A stretch of DNA of 64,000 nucleotides from Stictocephala bisonia (lineage: Eukaryota > Arthropoda > Insecta > Hemiptera > Membracidae): positions 62,001 to 126,000 of the forward strand of contig JAQJVL010000161.1 in assembly GCA_035578905.1 (NCBI GenBank). The letters are read 5' to 3'. The stretch's first letter is position 1; every line of letters starts with the position of its first letter. Positions 45,446 to 56,095 of this stretch are shown in pieces. Made by a program: the position numbers and the translations under genes. The notes under the pieces are model-generated. The model made no database searches. It saw only the letters and a list, made by a program, of their open reading frames with translations, and had not been told where the DNA came from.

Positions 45446-45575
45446 CTGATTGACAAAGTTAATGTCTAGCAAATAAGAAAAAAAATGATTTGATGTCCCA
45501 ATTTCTTTCATTAATCCTAACTCTGGTAGGCAACAATTCCTTACTAGCAGTCCATTTTTATCACATATTACAAAT
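45446..45575 (-). CDS. Candidate internal coding exon
   Basis: A 130-base block lies between acceptor ATTTTTTATAG and donor CAG/GTAATA. One frame is open throughout (1 base plus 43 codons): FVICDKNGLLVRNCCLPELG, then LMKEIGTSNHFFSYLLDINF, VNQ; another frame stops at the fifth codon. It ends in phase 0 and joins the exon at 43583-43512 in frame. The first base completes a codon begun in an upstream exon (two bases) that I did not find, so the gene should extend to higher coordinates. The product is not recognised. Confidence 0.5.
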
Positions 45576-45840
45576 CTATAAAAAATATAAGTATTTATAG
45601 TGATATATGTGTCACTTTATACTAGAAATTTCAAGACAATAGTTTACTAAACAACAAAATGTGGTATGTTATGATTTTGTTTTATTTTTATAAAATAGGC
45701 TAAAGACGGGAAGACTGCCCTTTGAAAATGTTTATATTGTAGTGCTAATAAATGTTTAAGATATCCATAAGTTTCTAAATGTTATTTAGTTTTAGAAAAC
45801 ACATAGTTATTTGTTACAAACATATGTAGGGTTAAATACA

Positions 45841-45905
45841 ATTGGTTGTCATATAACTGTAAAGCCAAATTTTGTTTCTATGGTAATACTATTTTTCAAC
45901 GATTC
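45841..45905. repeat. Repeat copy that preserves an empty insertion site
   Basis: ATTGGTTGTCATATAACTG, then CCAAATTTTGTTTCTATGGT and ATTTTTCAACGATT parallel 46931-46985 and 47987-48010, where the pogo-like element separates the two halves. Confidence 0.65.
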
Positions 45906-46199
45906 TTATAAATTTCTTTTTGTACAAAAGTTGACATGTTATCAGGAAAACAGTTTACAATATAAATATTGATAATGTTATTTTGAAATGTATTGTTTAT
46001 TTTTACCAAATATTGTTTCTCACTAAAATAAAATTTGGATAATTTTCTTTAATTATAAATTTCTTTTTGTACAAAAGTTGACATGTTATCAGGAAAACAG
46101 TTTACAATATAAATATTGATAATGTTATTTTGAAATGTATTGTTTATTTTTACCAAATATTGTTTCTCACTAAAATAAAATTTGGATAATTTTCTTTAA
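45906..46199. repeat. Perfect 147-bp tandem duplication
   Basis: 45906-46052 (TTATAAATTTCTTTTTGTAC ... AATTTTCTTTAA) is followed immediately by 46053-46199, which I read as identical base for base. There are no shared units on either side, so it is a simple, recent duplication or an assembly artefact. Confidence 0.9.
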
Positions 46200-46930
46200 C
46201 ACTGACTGCATATTCCGTAGTTTTACAGGATCGATGTTTTAATTTTGTTAAATAGCCTATTGAGTATTAATTAATACGGAGTCTAGTACCGTACTCTAAA
46301 TAGTCTCTAGTGATATTGATGAGCCATTTCACCGCTAGAATGTGCACACTGTACTGTTTTTAGTCATAATGATTGAGTTGTAACCGCTATACTGCACTGC
46401 TTTTGTCTGCACATTTCAAAATCAATGTTTAGTCAGTGGACTCTATTGCAGTGTAAATAGAGTATATAAATAAATAACATGTATTTTATTAGTACCTATT
46501 TTTACTTATTTTACTTAGTTTTGTATGAATAGGGCAATACAATTATGTTCAAAATTACTTTGTATGCTCAATTACCCTTGGTTTATTTTTATGGTAAAAC
46601 AATACAACTAAAAAAACTGATGTTATGAGATGACAAAAATTGATTTTTGATTGTATACTGATAAAAAGAAGAAGAAATATAGAATCCAGATATGTAAGTA
46701 GAACCTTTCTATGTTAAATGGTTTTAAATCTATGAATTTTTAAAAAGTATCAAAAATGGCCAGCATTCTTCAAATGGCTTCCATATTTAGGACCAGCACT
46801 CAAAACATTAAACAATTTATAAAACAGCCTAATGGTTCTAATACATTTTTGTAAAAAAGCAAAAGACTAAAATTTATATCTATTTTTAGAAAATATATAA
46901 ATTTATATTTCTTATAAATATGTATATTAC
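46200..46930. other. AT-rich non-coding stretch
   Basis: No feature was recognised. Confidence 0.5.
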
Positions 46931-46989
46931 ATTGGTTGTCATATAACTGAACAATGCATGAATACCAAATTTTGTTTCTATGGTATTTT

Positions 46990-47986
46990 CAGTAGAGCGT
47001 CGATAATTCGGATTAATTGGGACCAGACCTCTTCCGGATTCTCAAAATATCCGGATTATTGAAACTAATTCATACAATGGCTGGAAGATGTCCTTAACGT
47101 AAAAAGGACTCTAAAAATCAGCTGTTTTTCACGTTAGCGGTTGACGGGAAATAGAGCAGATGAATAAAACCAATGGTGATTTTTAATTTAAAACTTAACT
47201 TTAATTAATGAATAAATATCATTAATGTACCAATTATTCTAACACCACTAAAATGTACTGTTTTGACATACATTTCAGGTGACATACATTGCGTTTTAAA
47301 TGTTTAACCTTTTAAGTACACTATAATGCACAGCTCTAAAATTGTTATTGTAAATTACACAGTTTGAGGTTTTAAAAAATCCTTTACAGCTTTGTTGCAA
47401 TGGATGCTTCTTTTCGAAAGAAACCATAACGGTCACAATTAACTACTACGTAGTTAGTCTATCTATTATAACGTAGTTTGTTCATTCTATTCAATTCAAT
47501 TCAAAACATATTTATTCAATTTATGTAAAGCTAGTTACAGTGGAATAGTGTCAATAAGATCTATAATATAACTCTACTTTCAAGTCAATCCCTACTACAT
47601 TAAGCTATAATAAATGGAAATCTACAAAATGAACAACTCCTTTATGGAATACAGTACTTTATTTGTAAGATATTCTATGCAAATCGTTTGTTCATTCGTT
47701 GGTCCAGTATAGCTGTGAGCTTTCCCCTTTCAACATGCATTTCTGTTCCATTCATGCAGTTTAAGGTCAGGTTATAACTGACTGGAGACTCAATCATTAT
47801 GTATTATTTCTACCTTCCCAGTTCTGTTGTTCACTTGAATTGAACCAGTTCAAATCATAATGAACAAACTAGTGTTTAAATTTCAATGTATAGCATACAA
47901 TATTTATTTTTGTAATACGAATATTTCACCAAAATCCGGATTATTAACGGTCAGATTTTTGACGTCCGAATTATTGACGATTACTG
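46990..47986. mobile_element. pogo-like element of 997 bp, non-autonomous
   Basis: The ends are CAGTAGAGCGTCGATAATTC (then GGA) on the left and, reverse-complemented, CAGTAATCGTCAATAATTCG (then GA) on the right, with subterminal TATCCGGATTATTGA and AATCCGGATTATTAA in inverted position. The right flank is TA (47987-47988); on the left a TA lies four bases out (46984-46985). The paralogous empty site at 45841-45905 confirms the borders to within a few bases. No transposase motif was found. Confidence 0.7.
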
Positions 47987-48204
47987 TACTTTTTTTCAAC
48001 CATTTATTATAAATATGTTTTTGAATAGGTCAGTGATAATCAATGTTTCTCTCTCTATCCAATGGTATAACAATCACGTTGATTGCGGCGACACACATTT
48101 AATAATGAATTAAATATTGACTGTGCTCAACATCCCCTGATCCTCGGGCATGTAGCCAATTTCAAATCACTACTTATCGCCTGATTTTCGTGGGATGCAA
48201 GGGG

Positions 48205-48565
48205 TTAGGATTTAAACATAACACTGGGAATAGAGGTTCAGGACAGTGATGTCGCGGCAGCACACCGAGTACCTCCTCCTTTAAGAGGGAGCGTCTGCCA
48301 TCCCTCATCATCCAGTTTCAGAGAAGAGACATGAAGGACCTCTGGATCTCGAAGTTCAAGGAGACAATGCCGCTGACAGCTAAACAGGTGAAGAACTGCT
48401 TCCCAGCGTCCCCTGTGTATGTCAACGACCACCTGACTCCGGATAATAAACTGTTCCTCAGAAGCCTGAAGCAAAAGTGTCGGGAACTTGGCTACCAGTT
48501 TTCTTGGTGACGTGATGGCAAATTTTTCGCTAGGAAATCGCAAGGCGAAGCTGTCAAGTGAATCA
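48205..48565 (+). pseudogene. LINE copy B: ORF1 C-terminal fragment
   Basis: Read on the plus strand with frameshifts: AAAHRVPPPL, ERLPSLIIQFQRRDMKDLWI, VYVNDHLTPDNKLFLRSLKQ, KCRELGYQFSW, stop, RDGKFFARK. This matches the Baculo_FP-like C-terminal domain of the 18-kb ORF1 (AHRVPS..., HINEHLSPENKQFLGQLKQ..., DGKFYIRK). The PHD and coiled-coil parts are missing, so the element is 5' truncated near 48205-48240. It is notably GC-richer than the ORF2 part that follows. A minus-strand open frame over the same bases is a shadow. Confidence 0.75.
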
Positions 48566-48770
48566 TCAACTACAGACATTGAACAACTAAAGTAAAGTAC
48601 TAAGGTAAACTTTTAATCGGTCTTATCATTCTCAATATTCTTTTTTGTTACCTGCCTTCCTAGCTAAACATGTTTAGATTGTCAGACTTTTTCTATTATT
48701 CCTTATTTATTAAAAAAAAGGTGTATTTTGTTTTAATAAAAAAAATTGTCAGATCTCAATGTGTCAAATG

Positions 48771-49364
48771 TAAAAAATAGGAGTAGTTTAAATTTAATTT
48801 TATTAATGTACTTTATTTAATTAATCAATTTTTTTATTTAAAGTAAATAATTCAGAAATGATGTTTAACAAGGTAATAAGTAACGTTTCACTATCCCACT
48901 TAACACTTTTGTATATATTACATTTCGATATTTTTGTTAATCATTATTATTTTTATCTATAATTCTTGTATACTCTTTCTAAAACCGTTAAGTACAGTAG
49001 TAAAATTTTAGTAGCTGTAATAACTCTTCTTAAAAGTATTTTTTGTTGACATAATATGACAAGCATTTTATTATTTTATTAATTAATTCCTTCAAACTAT
49101 AGTTTAGTATTAAATGCCTCTTAATTAAAATCATTAATTACAATACCATAAACTGTTATATTGTTCAATTTTATTACACATCAACTATATATATGTTTGT
49201 TTATCTTTATAATTTATTTTTATTGCAGAAAAATCCTCAACATATATAGGCCTATATTTAATATTATTATTATTTACCTAATATGTCGCATCGTAACAGA
49301 TAATATAATTAATTTGGAAGTTTTTTCAGCAATATAAAAAATAAGAGTAGTTTAAATTTAATTT
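48771..49364. repeat. AT-rich insertion between LINE ORF1 and ORF2, flanked by 30-bp direct repeats
   Basis: TAAAAAATAGGAGTAGTTTA AATTTAATTT at 48771-48800 recurs at 49335-49364 with one mismatch. The 534-bp sequence between them has no LINE homology that I can see, while the second repeat leads straight into the endonuclease start. It may be an inserted sequence with a target duplication, or a local duplication. Confidence 0.55.
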
Positions 49365-50937
49365 ATGCCAACATCAGGAGCTTGAGACAACATTTTAATT
49401 TCTTCCTTTTAGAATTCAATCAAATAGATAGCAAAATTAGCTTTATTGTTTTCAGTGAAATATGGATAAAAAGTGAGGAGGTAAACATGTATATTATACC
49501 GGGTTTTAAAGTATTTCACCATTGTAATGAAAATTACAGAGCAGGTGGTAAAATGTGTAATTTTGCAGAAGAGTTAAGTATAGTTCAATTAAATTTAGAA
49601 TTCCAAACAGCAGATTCATTATTAATTAAACTGATTTTTCAAAATTCCTTTTTTAACCTCTTTTGGGTATATAGAATACATGGATTTCAGGAACACAACT
49701 TTTATTAACTAATTCTCAGTAAAACTAACTCAATTATGTAATAATACAGTCATCATCGGCAACTTAAATATTAAAATACTTTCTGATAAGCAGAACACAC
49801 AAAATTATTTAAGTCTTTTGCACGGTTTTGCTTGATTTATAAATAAGCCAACACGTATTACAGAAGTTTTAATAACAAAAATAAAACCTTTGAGATAAAT
49901 TACAATCAATTGATATAAGGGGAATAGCACAAGATTGGTTTCGAAGCTTTCTCACAAACTGTAAGCAATGGGTAAACATTTGTCCCCTGACTGTTCCAGC
50001 AGGAGTCCCTCAGGGTTCCGTTTTGTCTGCTACCCTTTTCATAATTTTTATAAACGATTTGTTAGAGAGGGAATTTTGCGAAAAACCTAGGGTTTTTGCG
50101 GACGATTTTGCCATATTTTATTCTGAAAATAACTCTCAACAAATTTGGACTAATATGACGGAAGATATACGGGTTTTAAGAAAGTGGTGCGATGAAAATA
50201 AAATGGAAATGAATGTAAGTAAAAAAAGTATATGAATTTTGATTTTGTTGGTTTTAATTTTAACGAATTAGTCAAATTTCATGAACAAAATTGTACTGGT
50301 GGTTTTTGTAATTGTTTAACTATTGGAAAAGTGGATCAATTTAAGAATCTCGGTGTTTTATTCGATAAAAAGTTAACTTGGGATAAGCAAATGTTTTCAC
50401 AAAATAAATTAAAATCTTGTATTAGAAAACTTTATTTCTTAAAAGACTGTTGTGACGAAAAGTTATTGAGAATGTTATATTAGCCTTAATTCAATCTAGG
50501 TTGCAATATGCAATTCAGTGTTGGGGCGGGACGTTTAAATACCATATAGAGAAATTGCGAGTTGTACAAAATCATTTTATTAGAATCATATTGTCTTGAG
50601 AAAAATTTCCTATCCTCTTTTTTGTCATTTGAAAATACTCTCTATACAACACCTTTTTGTTTATAAGGTACTAAGATGGTTTTATATCAGAAGTGGTAAC
50701 ATTGGAACTTTTGAATTAGTTTATAGTGCTAGACATAACTTTCATAATACCTTTCGAACACCTAAAGTCAATAGATCTTCATTTAGACAGTCCTTTAGTT
50801 ATCTTGGTCCAAAGTACTTTAACAAATTGCCTATTGAAATCAAATTATCTAACTCATTTAATAGTTTTGATAAATCTTTAAAAATATGGTTATTCTCGTT
50901 AGAGGATACTAATTTCCTAAACAGTATTTTGATTTAG
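49365..50937 (+). pseudogene. LINE copy B: ORF2 endonuclease and reverse transcriptase, internally deleted
   Basis: The endonuclease start (YANIRSLRQHF, VFSEIWIKSEEVNMYIIPGF) lies at 49370-49510 and an IGNLNIKI piece (GDIN-like) near 49755. Then a deletion near 49915 jumps into the reverse transcriptase: GIAQDWFRSFLTN, VPAGVPQGSVLSATLFIIFI, and the catalytic box VFADDFAIFYSEN (FADD intact) near 50095. It continues as LRKWCDENKMEMNVSKK, FKNLGVLFDKKLTWDKQM, and a C-terminus at 50596-50937 (IRSGNIGTFELVYSARHNF, SYLGPKYFNKLPIEIK) with a natural stop. It is the same family as the 18-22 kb copy. Confidence 0.88.
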
Positions 50938-51290
50938 TAACTTGTTGTTTTTATTTGATAAATAACTAATTCTGTAAACAAATTTTTTTTTGTTTCGAAT
51001 ATATCACTTCATACATTTTTCCATATTTTTTTGTATTAAAAAGAAAGCTTTTTGTTCTTTTTTATGAATAGTTATTTTTTATTAACTGTAATATTAAACA
51101 GTGGCATTATATTTAGTTAAAGTGACACAGAAGACGGCAGTTAAAGCGATGGACTGGACTTAGTTTTTTTATATTTTCAGTTGCCCTGTCACAATACTGG
51201 TAATCGTGGCAGTGTGATTCCGAGTTGTTGATTTACTCTTGTATTATTACGGAATAAATCATTATTTTCATTATTAACAATACTTCTTTA
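50938..51290 (+). other. 3' UTR of LINE copy B and flank
   Basis: After the ORF2 stop the sequence is T-rich, then GC-richer (GACGGCAGTTAAAGCGATGG ... GTGTGATTCCGAGTTG), with TACGGAATAAATCATT near 51250, a likely polyadenylation end. Confidence 0.5.
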
Positions 51291-51494
51291 GAATTTCTCC
51301 TTCATTACCATTTTATAGATTTTCAAACTGAACAAAGCAAATAATTTCATTTATCACACTTAAAATTTTCATTTTATAATAACCTAAAAGTGCTGCAATT
51401 TTGTTACTGAGCAACATACAGACTAATTATTGAAATCTGTAAAGCAGTTTTTCTATATATATTATAAAGCTCGATGTAATGACAAACTGACACT

Positions 51495-53762
51495 CAGGGA
51501 CATAGAAAGCCTAAGCGGCGCCCTTGGCTTGCTACGTTCAGATGATTTTGCACCCTTTCCGGGAAGTATTATAAACCCCTCCCACCTGCTGAAAGGGGGA
51601 TCCGCCCCCAAAAATGTTTTTAAATTTAAGAGCAAGATTGAAGGTTTTTTTAAAATGTTTTTAGAGCAGTTTTTACCTTGTCAAAAAAGATATTTTATGC
51701 ACAATTTGAGGTAATACATAATTACTTTAAAGTAGATTAGTAAGTTTATCTATAGCCTGCGTTAACAAAAATTAATACTTTATATTTTATTTGTTTAGGC
51801 TATTTCAATGTATAACATTCATTTATTTTAACATCAGCAAAGATTTGATATTTTGTGTATAGCGGTTCGTTTATGTTCAATTCTGGTAACATTCACTAAA
51901 AATGTGGGCTACCATTCTAATAGTATTTAGACTTTACTCGTTTAAATTGCGTAGTGTAAGTATGAATTTCATCATTTCTACTATAAAAGAGGTGTAAGTT
52001 CATAAGACGCAACAGCTAAGCCAAAGCTAGCATTTTTAAACAAGAGTGAATCCAACTTTGCAGTGTGTGTAAAATATCTTAATTCTGGGCATAATGTATA
52101 TTTGGAATGCATTGGGATTTTGGAAGAACAACAATGAAAAACAAAGTTCAATTTGTAGTTTAATTACCTATACATAGTAAAAGCCAGTTCGACTCATGAT
52201 CTGGTTGATAAGAAACTGCATAAATTGTTTTTGCTATTTACATTTAACTCCCTTTGAGAGAAGCAAACTCATCAATGATGTCATAGAAGCAGAGGTTGGC
52301 AGCTGCTTCATACTCAATGGAGACTGAAGAATTACCAAACTTGTTAGGTGTGACTTGCCTGTTTGTGAACGCAGGTATTTTATATAGGCCTAAGCTTAAA
52401 AGCTATGTTCACAATAGCCACGGTTATGTCCATGGTGAGAAATATGCCGAGATTTATTTCTATATTTAGCTAGTTTATAAGAGTGTAAAGCTTTCAGCAG
52501 ATCTATCAGTATCGGCCACCACCACCACCAATATCCCCGCTTCGCACTACTGTCAGTGTAGAAATTATGAGTAGGCCCTACCCGAGTTTGAAGGTTGTTT
52601 CTTAAGAAACTAGAGGCCTATGAAAAATACAATCACATCATTTTTCCTCATTTAGATGTACGTTATAACATATACATTAGTTAATTTTGTAATAAGTAAT
52701 TTTTATTCTAGTAGAAACAAAAAGTAACGGAATTTTAACCAGTTTTCAACTTTATACACTTATATTACTCAAAAACCCGTCAATGAATCGCATTTATATT
52801 TCAATACATGGTTGACAGAACTGCTTATAAGTTAATAAATGTCATAATTTTAACTTTTCAAGAAAAGTTACATTACTTTTCTTTATGGGTAAGAAGTAAA
52901 TACCGTGATTTTAAAATGGTAAATTTAAAGTTATTTTAATTTTATTTAAATCAATTTAAAACCAATTAAATTACTTACATATATAAATTAATTATTTAAC
53001 GTAATTTAAAGTTATTTAACGTCTATACATTCCATAAGGATTGCATCGTGACCAAGTTCTTATTAATTTTACAACCTATAGAAGCTAAGAAAACGTTTAA
53101 GGAAATTGACTAGACATTTTTTAATTCAAAAGTTAAAATTCTTATATTTTATAAAACTAATTGAAAAACTTTTCAACCACGTCATAAAATATAAAAATGA
53201 AACGTTTAGTTTTTTTTTTTTTTTAGTTAAAAAATTGAAAAGTTCACTCACAGTGAAAACTGTACTTTTTTCACAATGAAAAAAGTGAATTCCTGTACTT
53301 TTTTTGTTCCTACTAGGATAAAAATTATTAATTATTATTATGATAAAGTGTAATAATGCACATACCATAACGTACAATTAAACAAGCAAAACAATAGTGT
53401 AATTGGATTGGATTCTTCGTAGGCCTCTTAGTTTCAAACAACCTTCGAACTCCGGTTCAAACATAATTTTTGCACTGGCAGTATCTATCTGGGCATCCGA
53501 TGCACCAGAGACAAAAGCGCTGCCAACTCTCTGGATTAGGATAATCAAAATTTCCTCCTTTATAACGCATATTTCCACTTACTTCAACATGTTAAAAGCT
53601 CAGAGCTTGTATTTCTTAAAATACTACTGTGTCTCACTATAATTTTTCAACACTTTTTTAATTTAATGTTTAATTTTTACTATAATTCAAAAACCAATTT
53701 TGCCCCCTATGCTTCCTGCGCCATTGGCAGGGGCCTCTACCGCCAGCCTTGCTACATCCCTG
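51495..53762. mobile_element. hAT element inserted in Helitron A, perfect 8-bp target duplication
   Basis: CTGACACT at 51487-51494 is repeated exactly at 53763-53770. The ends are CAGGGACATAGAAAGCCTAA on the left and, reverse-complemented, CAGGGATGTAGCAAGGCTGG on the right. GC-rich subterminal blocks (GGGGGATCCGCCCCC near 51596; GGCAGGGGCCTCTACCGCC near 53727) are typical of hAT. No complete transposase is present; one coding-like fragment lies at 52244-52400 (minus). Confidence 0.88.
52244..52400 (-). pseudogene. Unidentified coding-like fragment inside the hAT
   Basis: The minus-strand frame runs from about 52400 to a TAA at 52246-52244 and reads IPAFTNRQVTPNKFGNSSVS, then IEYEAAANLCFYDIIDEFAS, LKGS. 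The composition is strongly protein-like and differs from the surrounding AT-rich sequence. A CACAAACAG acceptor-like site lies inside it. It may be the C-terminus of the element's lost gene or a captured host exon. I do not recognise the family. Confidence 0.4.
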
Positions 53763-54059
53763 CTGACACTAAATGTTGAGGGACTTCCCAGTGTCCTACC
53801 CTCTCAAAGTGTATACTTGAATTGAAGCTCTGTCTAAAACCTCCAGGAAAATTCACAAAAAGGCGTCTCTTTATCACCCCAAATTAGCCCCAATGTATTT
53901 CTTATGGGAAAGTCACAAAAAAGTAGTTTTTATTACCTAACTTGAGAAATAGTTCAAATAAAAATGTCAAACTTTCACAGTTTTACACATGCAATACATG
54001 CGCACCTTATATATGAATTTCAGCTTAAATCTTAAAACATTTGGGTATCGAGGGCCTAA

Positions 54060-54366
54060 AAACTGAAAGTTTTGAATACTGACGTTATTTATTTTTTATT
54101 TGTTCTTATAAGACACCAATCGTCAAGATATGAGTGAATATGGGTTTCGAATGAGTTATGGTGAGTGAATGTAGTCATTGTTACAAACTAAGGCCAACTA
54201 TTCCTTAGAAAATGTCATTAATAGCCCAATAACAAATGAACAGCCAGTGGTTATCAGCTGATCTCTCTCAAAATATGTTACGACTCTGATTGGAATTGAA
54301 CTGAGAACCTTTAGCTTATGAAGCTGGGATTTAACCAACTAAGCTACTGACCAATCTACTCAAATG
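54060..54366 (-). repeat. tRNA-derived SINE inserted in Helitron A
   Basis: The minus strand begins near 54366 with GGTCAGTAGCTTAGTTGGTT (box A), a CAGCTTCATAAGCT anticodon-like arm with CAT, and GTTCTCAGTTCAATTCCAAT (box B), at tRNA spacing. The body runs left to about 54060 and matches the repeats at 8112-9125, 26630-26730 and 32825-32930. The tRNA-like head has imperfect stems and is not a functional tRNA. Confidence 0.7.
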
Positions 54367-55032
54367 GGGTATCAATTTAAAGCTATTACTCTCCTGAATC
54401 CAGATATACCATCAGATTTTGAAAAGGGCAACAAAAATTATGAAAAAAGGGTAATAGAAATTAATAAAAAAACCACAATGGGATATCAAACTATTTATCT
54501 CCTAAATATCATTATACTATTATATTTTGGAAGAAACAAAGTTTAAGAGCTCACCCCCACCCCAGCCCACATTAAAAAGACCAAAAATGGAGCAATACTA
54601 AAATAAAACACCCAAGGGGGTTATCAAACTGTAAGTATTTATCTACCAAATCATATTATATCATTATATTTTGGAAGAGAAAACGTTTAAATGATTTGCC
54701 CACCCCACAAAAAAATATGCTGCAAAACCAAAAATTGGATAATGTTAAACTAATACACGGTCCAAGTGTAATATTAAATTCAAGGCATTCATCTCTCAAT
54801 TACTAATAAACCAACAGATATTTGAAAAGACTAAATTTATGGGCTTCAATGCCCCAAAAACTAAAATTCATGGTCATACTGCGTAAGAATAGAGGCTGAG
54901 CTCTCTCACGGCCCAGTTCCACAAAAGGGCTAAAGGTATTTTTCCCAGGCGAGGTCGCAGGTTGAGCTTACCTCACAAGCCTAGCGAGTGACGACGGAGT
55001 TAGCATGCGAAGCATGCAGGAGTATCCCTTAA

Positions 55033-55455
55033 TCTATATATATAAGGCTCGATGTAGTAACTCACTCACTCACTCACTGACAATAAATATTGAAGCACTT
55101 CCCGACGTCCTACTTCCATAAAATGTATAATTGAATTGACATTGAAAAAGGGTAAAACAAGCGAGGTATATAATTAAAGGTATTCTTCTCTTAATTACTA
55201 ATATACCAACAGATATTAGAAAATACTTTGATTATGAGCTACATTGCCCCAAAAACTAAAATTAATGGTTATACTGCGTAAGAATCATGGCGAGGCCAGG
55301 CCGTAGGCTAAGCTCTATCACGAGGCCACAGGCCGAGTTCCACAAAAGGGCTAAAGGTATTGTTCCCAGGCAAAGCTGCGCAGGCCGAGCTTACCTCACG
55401 AGCGTATTGAGTGACGATGGGATTGGCACACAAAGCATGCAGGGGTGTCCCCTAG
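55033..55455 (+). mobile_element. Helitron B, 423 bp, both ends preserved
   Basis: It starts TCTATATATATAAGGCTCGA directly after Helitron A and ends with AAAGCATGCAGGGGTGTCC then CCTAG (CTAG at 55452-55455), followed at once by the TC of Helitron C. It carries the shared CTCACTCACTGACA, ATACCAACAGATATTAGAAA, GCGAGGCC and GGCTAAAGGTATT blocks. It is a non-autonomous derivative of the family. Confidence 0.8.
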
Positions 55456-56095
55456 TCTATATATATAATGAAACTTGATGTAGGAACTCACTCACTGACT
55501 GACACTAAATGTTGAGGCACTTCTCGACGTCCTACCCCCATAAAGTGCATACTTGATAAAGCTCTTGATCTGAAACTTCTAGGAAAATTCACAACATTTT
55601 ACTTTTTTAATTCATAGACAAGATGGTAGCTTATTTTTACCCAGAAATTGCCCCAATGTATTTCTTATGGGAAAATCACAAAAAAGTAGTTCTCATGACC
55701 TAACTTGAGAAACTCTGCCCAAACCCCCCCCCTCCCCCAAATGAAAAATATGCTCCTAAACTTTGAGTAATGTTAAACTAATACACCAAGTGGGGTATCA
55801 AATTAAAGGTATTCTTCTTTTAATTTCTAATATGCAATCAGATTTTAGAAAAGACTATGTTTAGGGGCACCATAGCCCCAAAAAGCAAAAGCAAAATTCA
55901 TGGCCATATTGAATTGGTTAACCAATGCTGGCGAGGCCGTAGGCCGATTTTCCTCATGAGACGTAATGCCAATCTCCACAAATGGGTCTATTGCAGAGCA
56001 TGGTCGTGAGGCTGCAGGCTGAAGTAGTAAGCCAAAATCCACAAAGGTGACTGTAGCAGAGTGTCTCGGTGAAAGACGTTACGAGGCCTATTTTT
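55456..56095 (+). mobile_element. Helitron C, 3' end not found
   Basis: It starts TCTATATATATAATGAAACT and carries GACACTAAATGTTGAGGCAC, GCCCCAATGTATTTCTTATG, the internal GGTATCAAATTAAAGGTATT unit and the CGAGGCCGTAGGCCG block near 55930. Homology fades around 56095 (GACGTTACGAGGCC) with no CTAG-type end, so it is probably truncated. Confidence 0.65.

Larger units (their letters stand above)
51452..55032 (+). mobile_element. Helitron A, split by a hAT element and a SINE
   Basis: The 5' end TCTATATATATTATAAAGCT then CGATGTAATGACAAACTGAC lies at 51452-51494. The body resumes at 53763 (CTGACACTAAATGTTGAGGG) and ends at 55032 after a palindromic hairpin GCATGCGAAGCATGC and AGGAGTATCCC. CTTAA replaces the usual CTAG. 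Inside are four degenerate copies of a unit near 54365, 54480, 54610 and 54770 (GGTATCAAATTAAAG..., ACTAATATACCAACAGATTT, GAAAAGACTA). No Rep or helicase gene is present. It directly adjoins Helitron B. Confidence 0.75.

Noticed and set aside
48238..48579. 113-codon minus-strand frame
   Set aside because: It is antisense to the LINE ORF1 C-terminal fragment, which has clear family motifs on the plus strand.
54290..54366. tRNA gene on the minus strand
   Set aside because: Box A and box B are present but stems are imperfect and the body continues as a dispersed repeat, so it is a SINE head.
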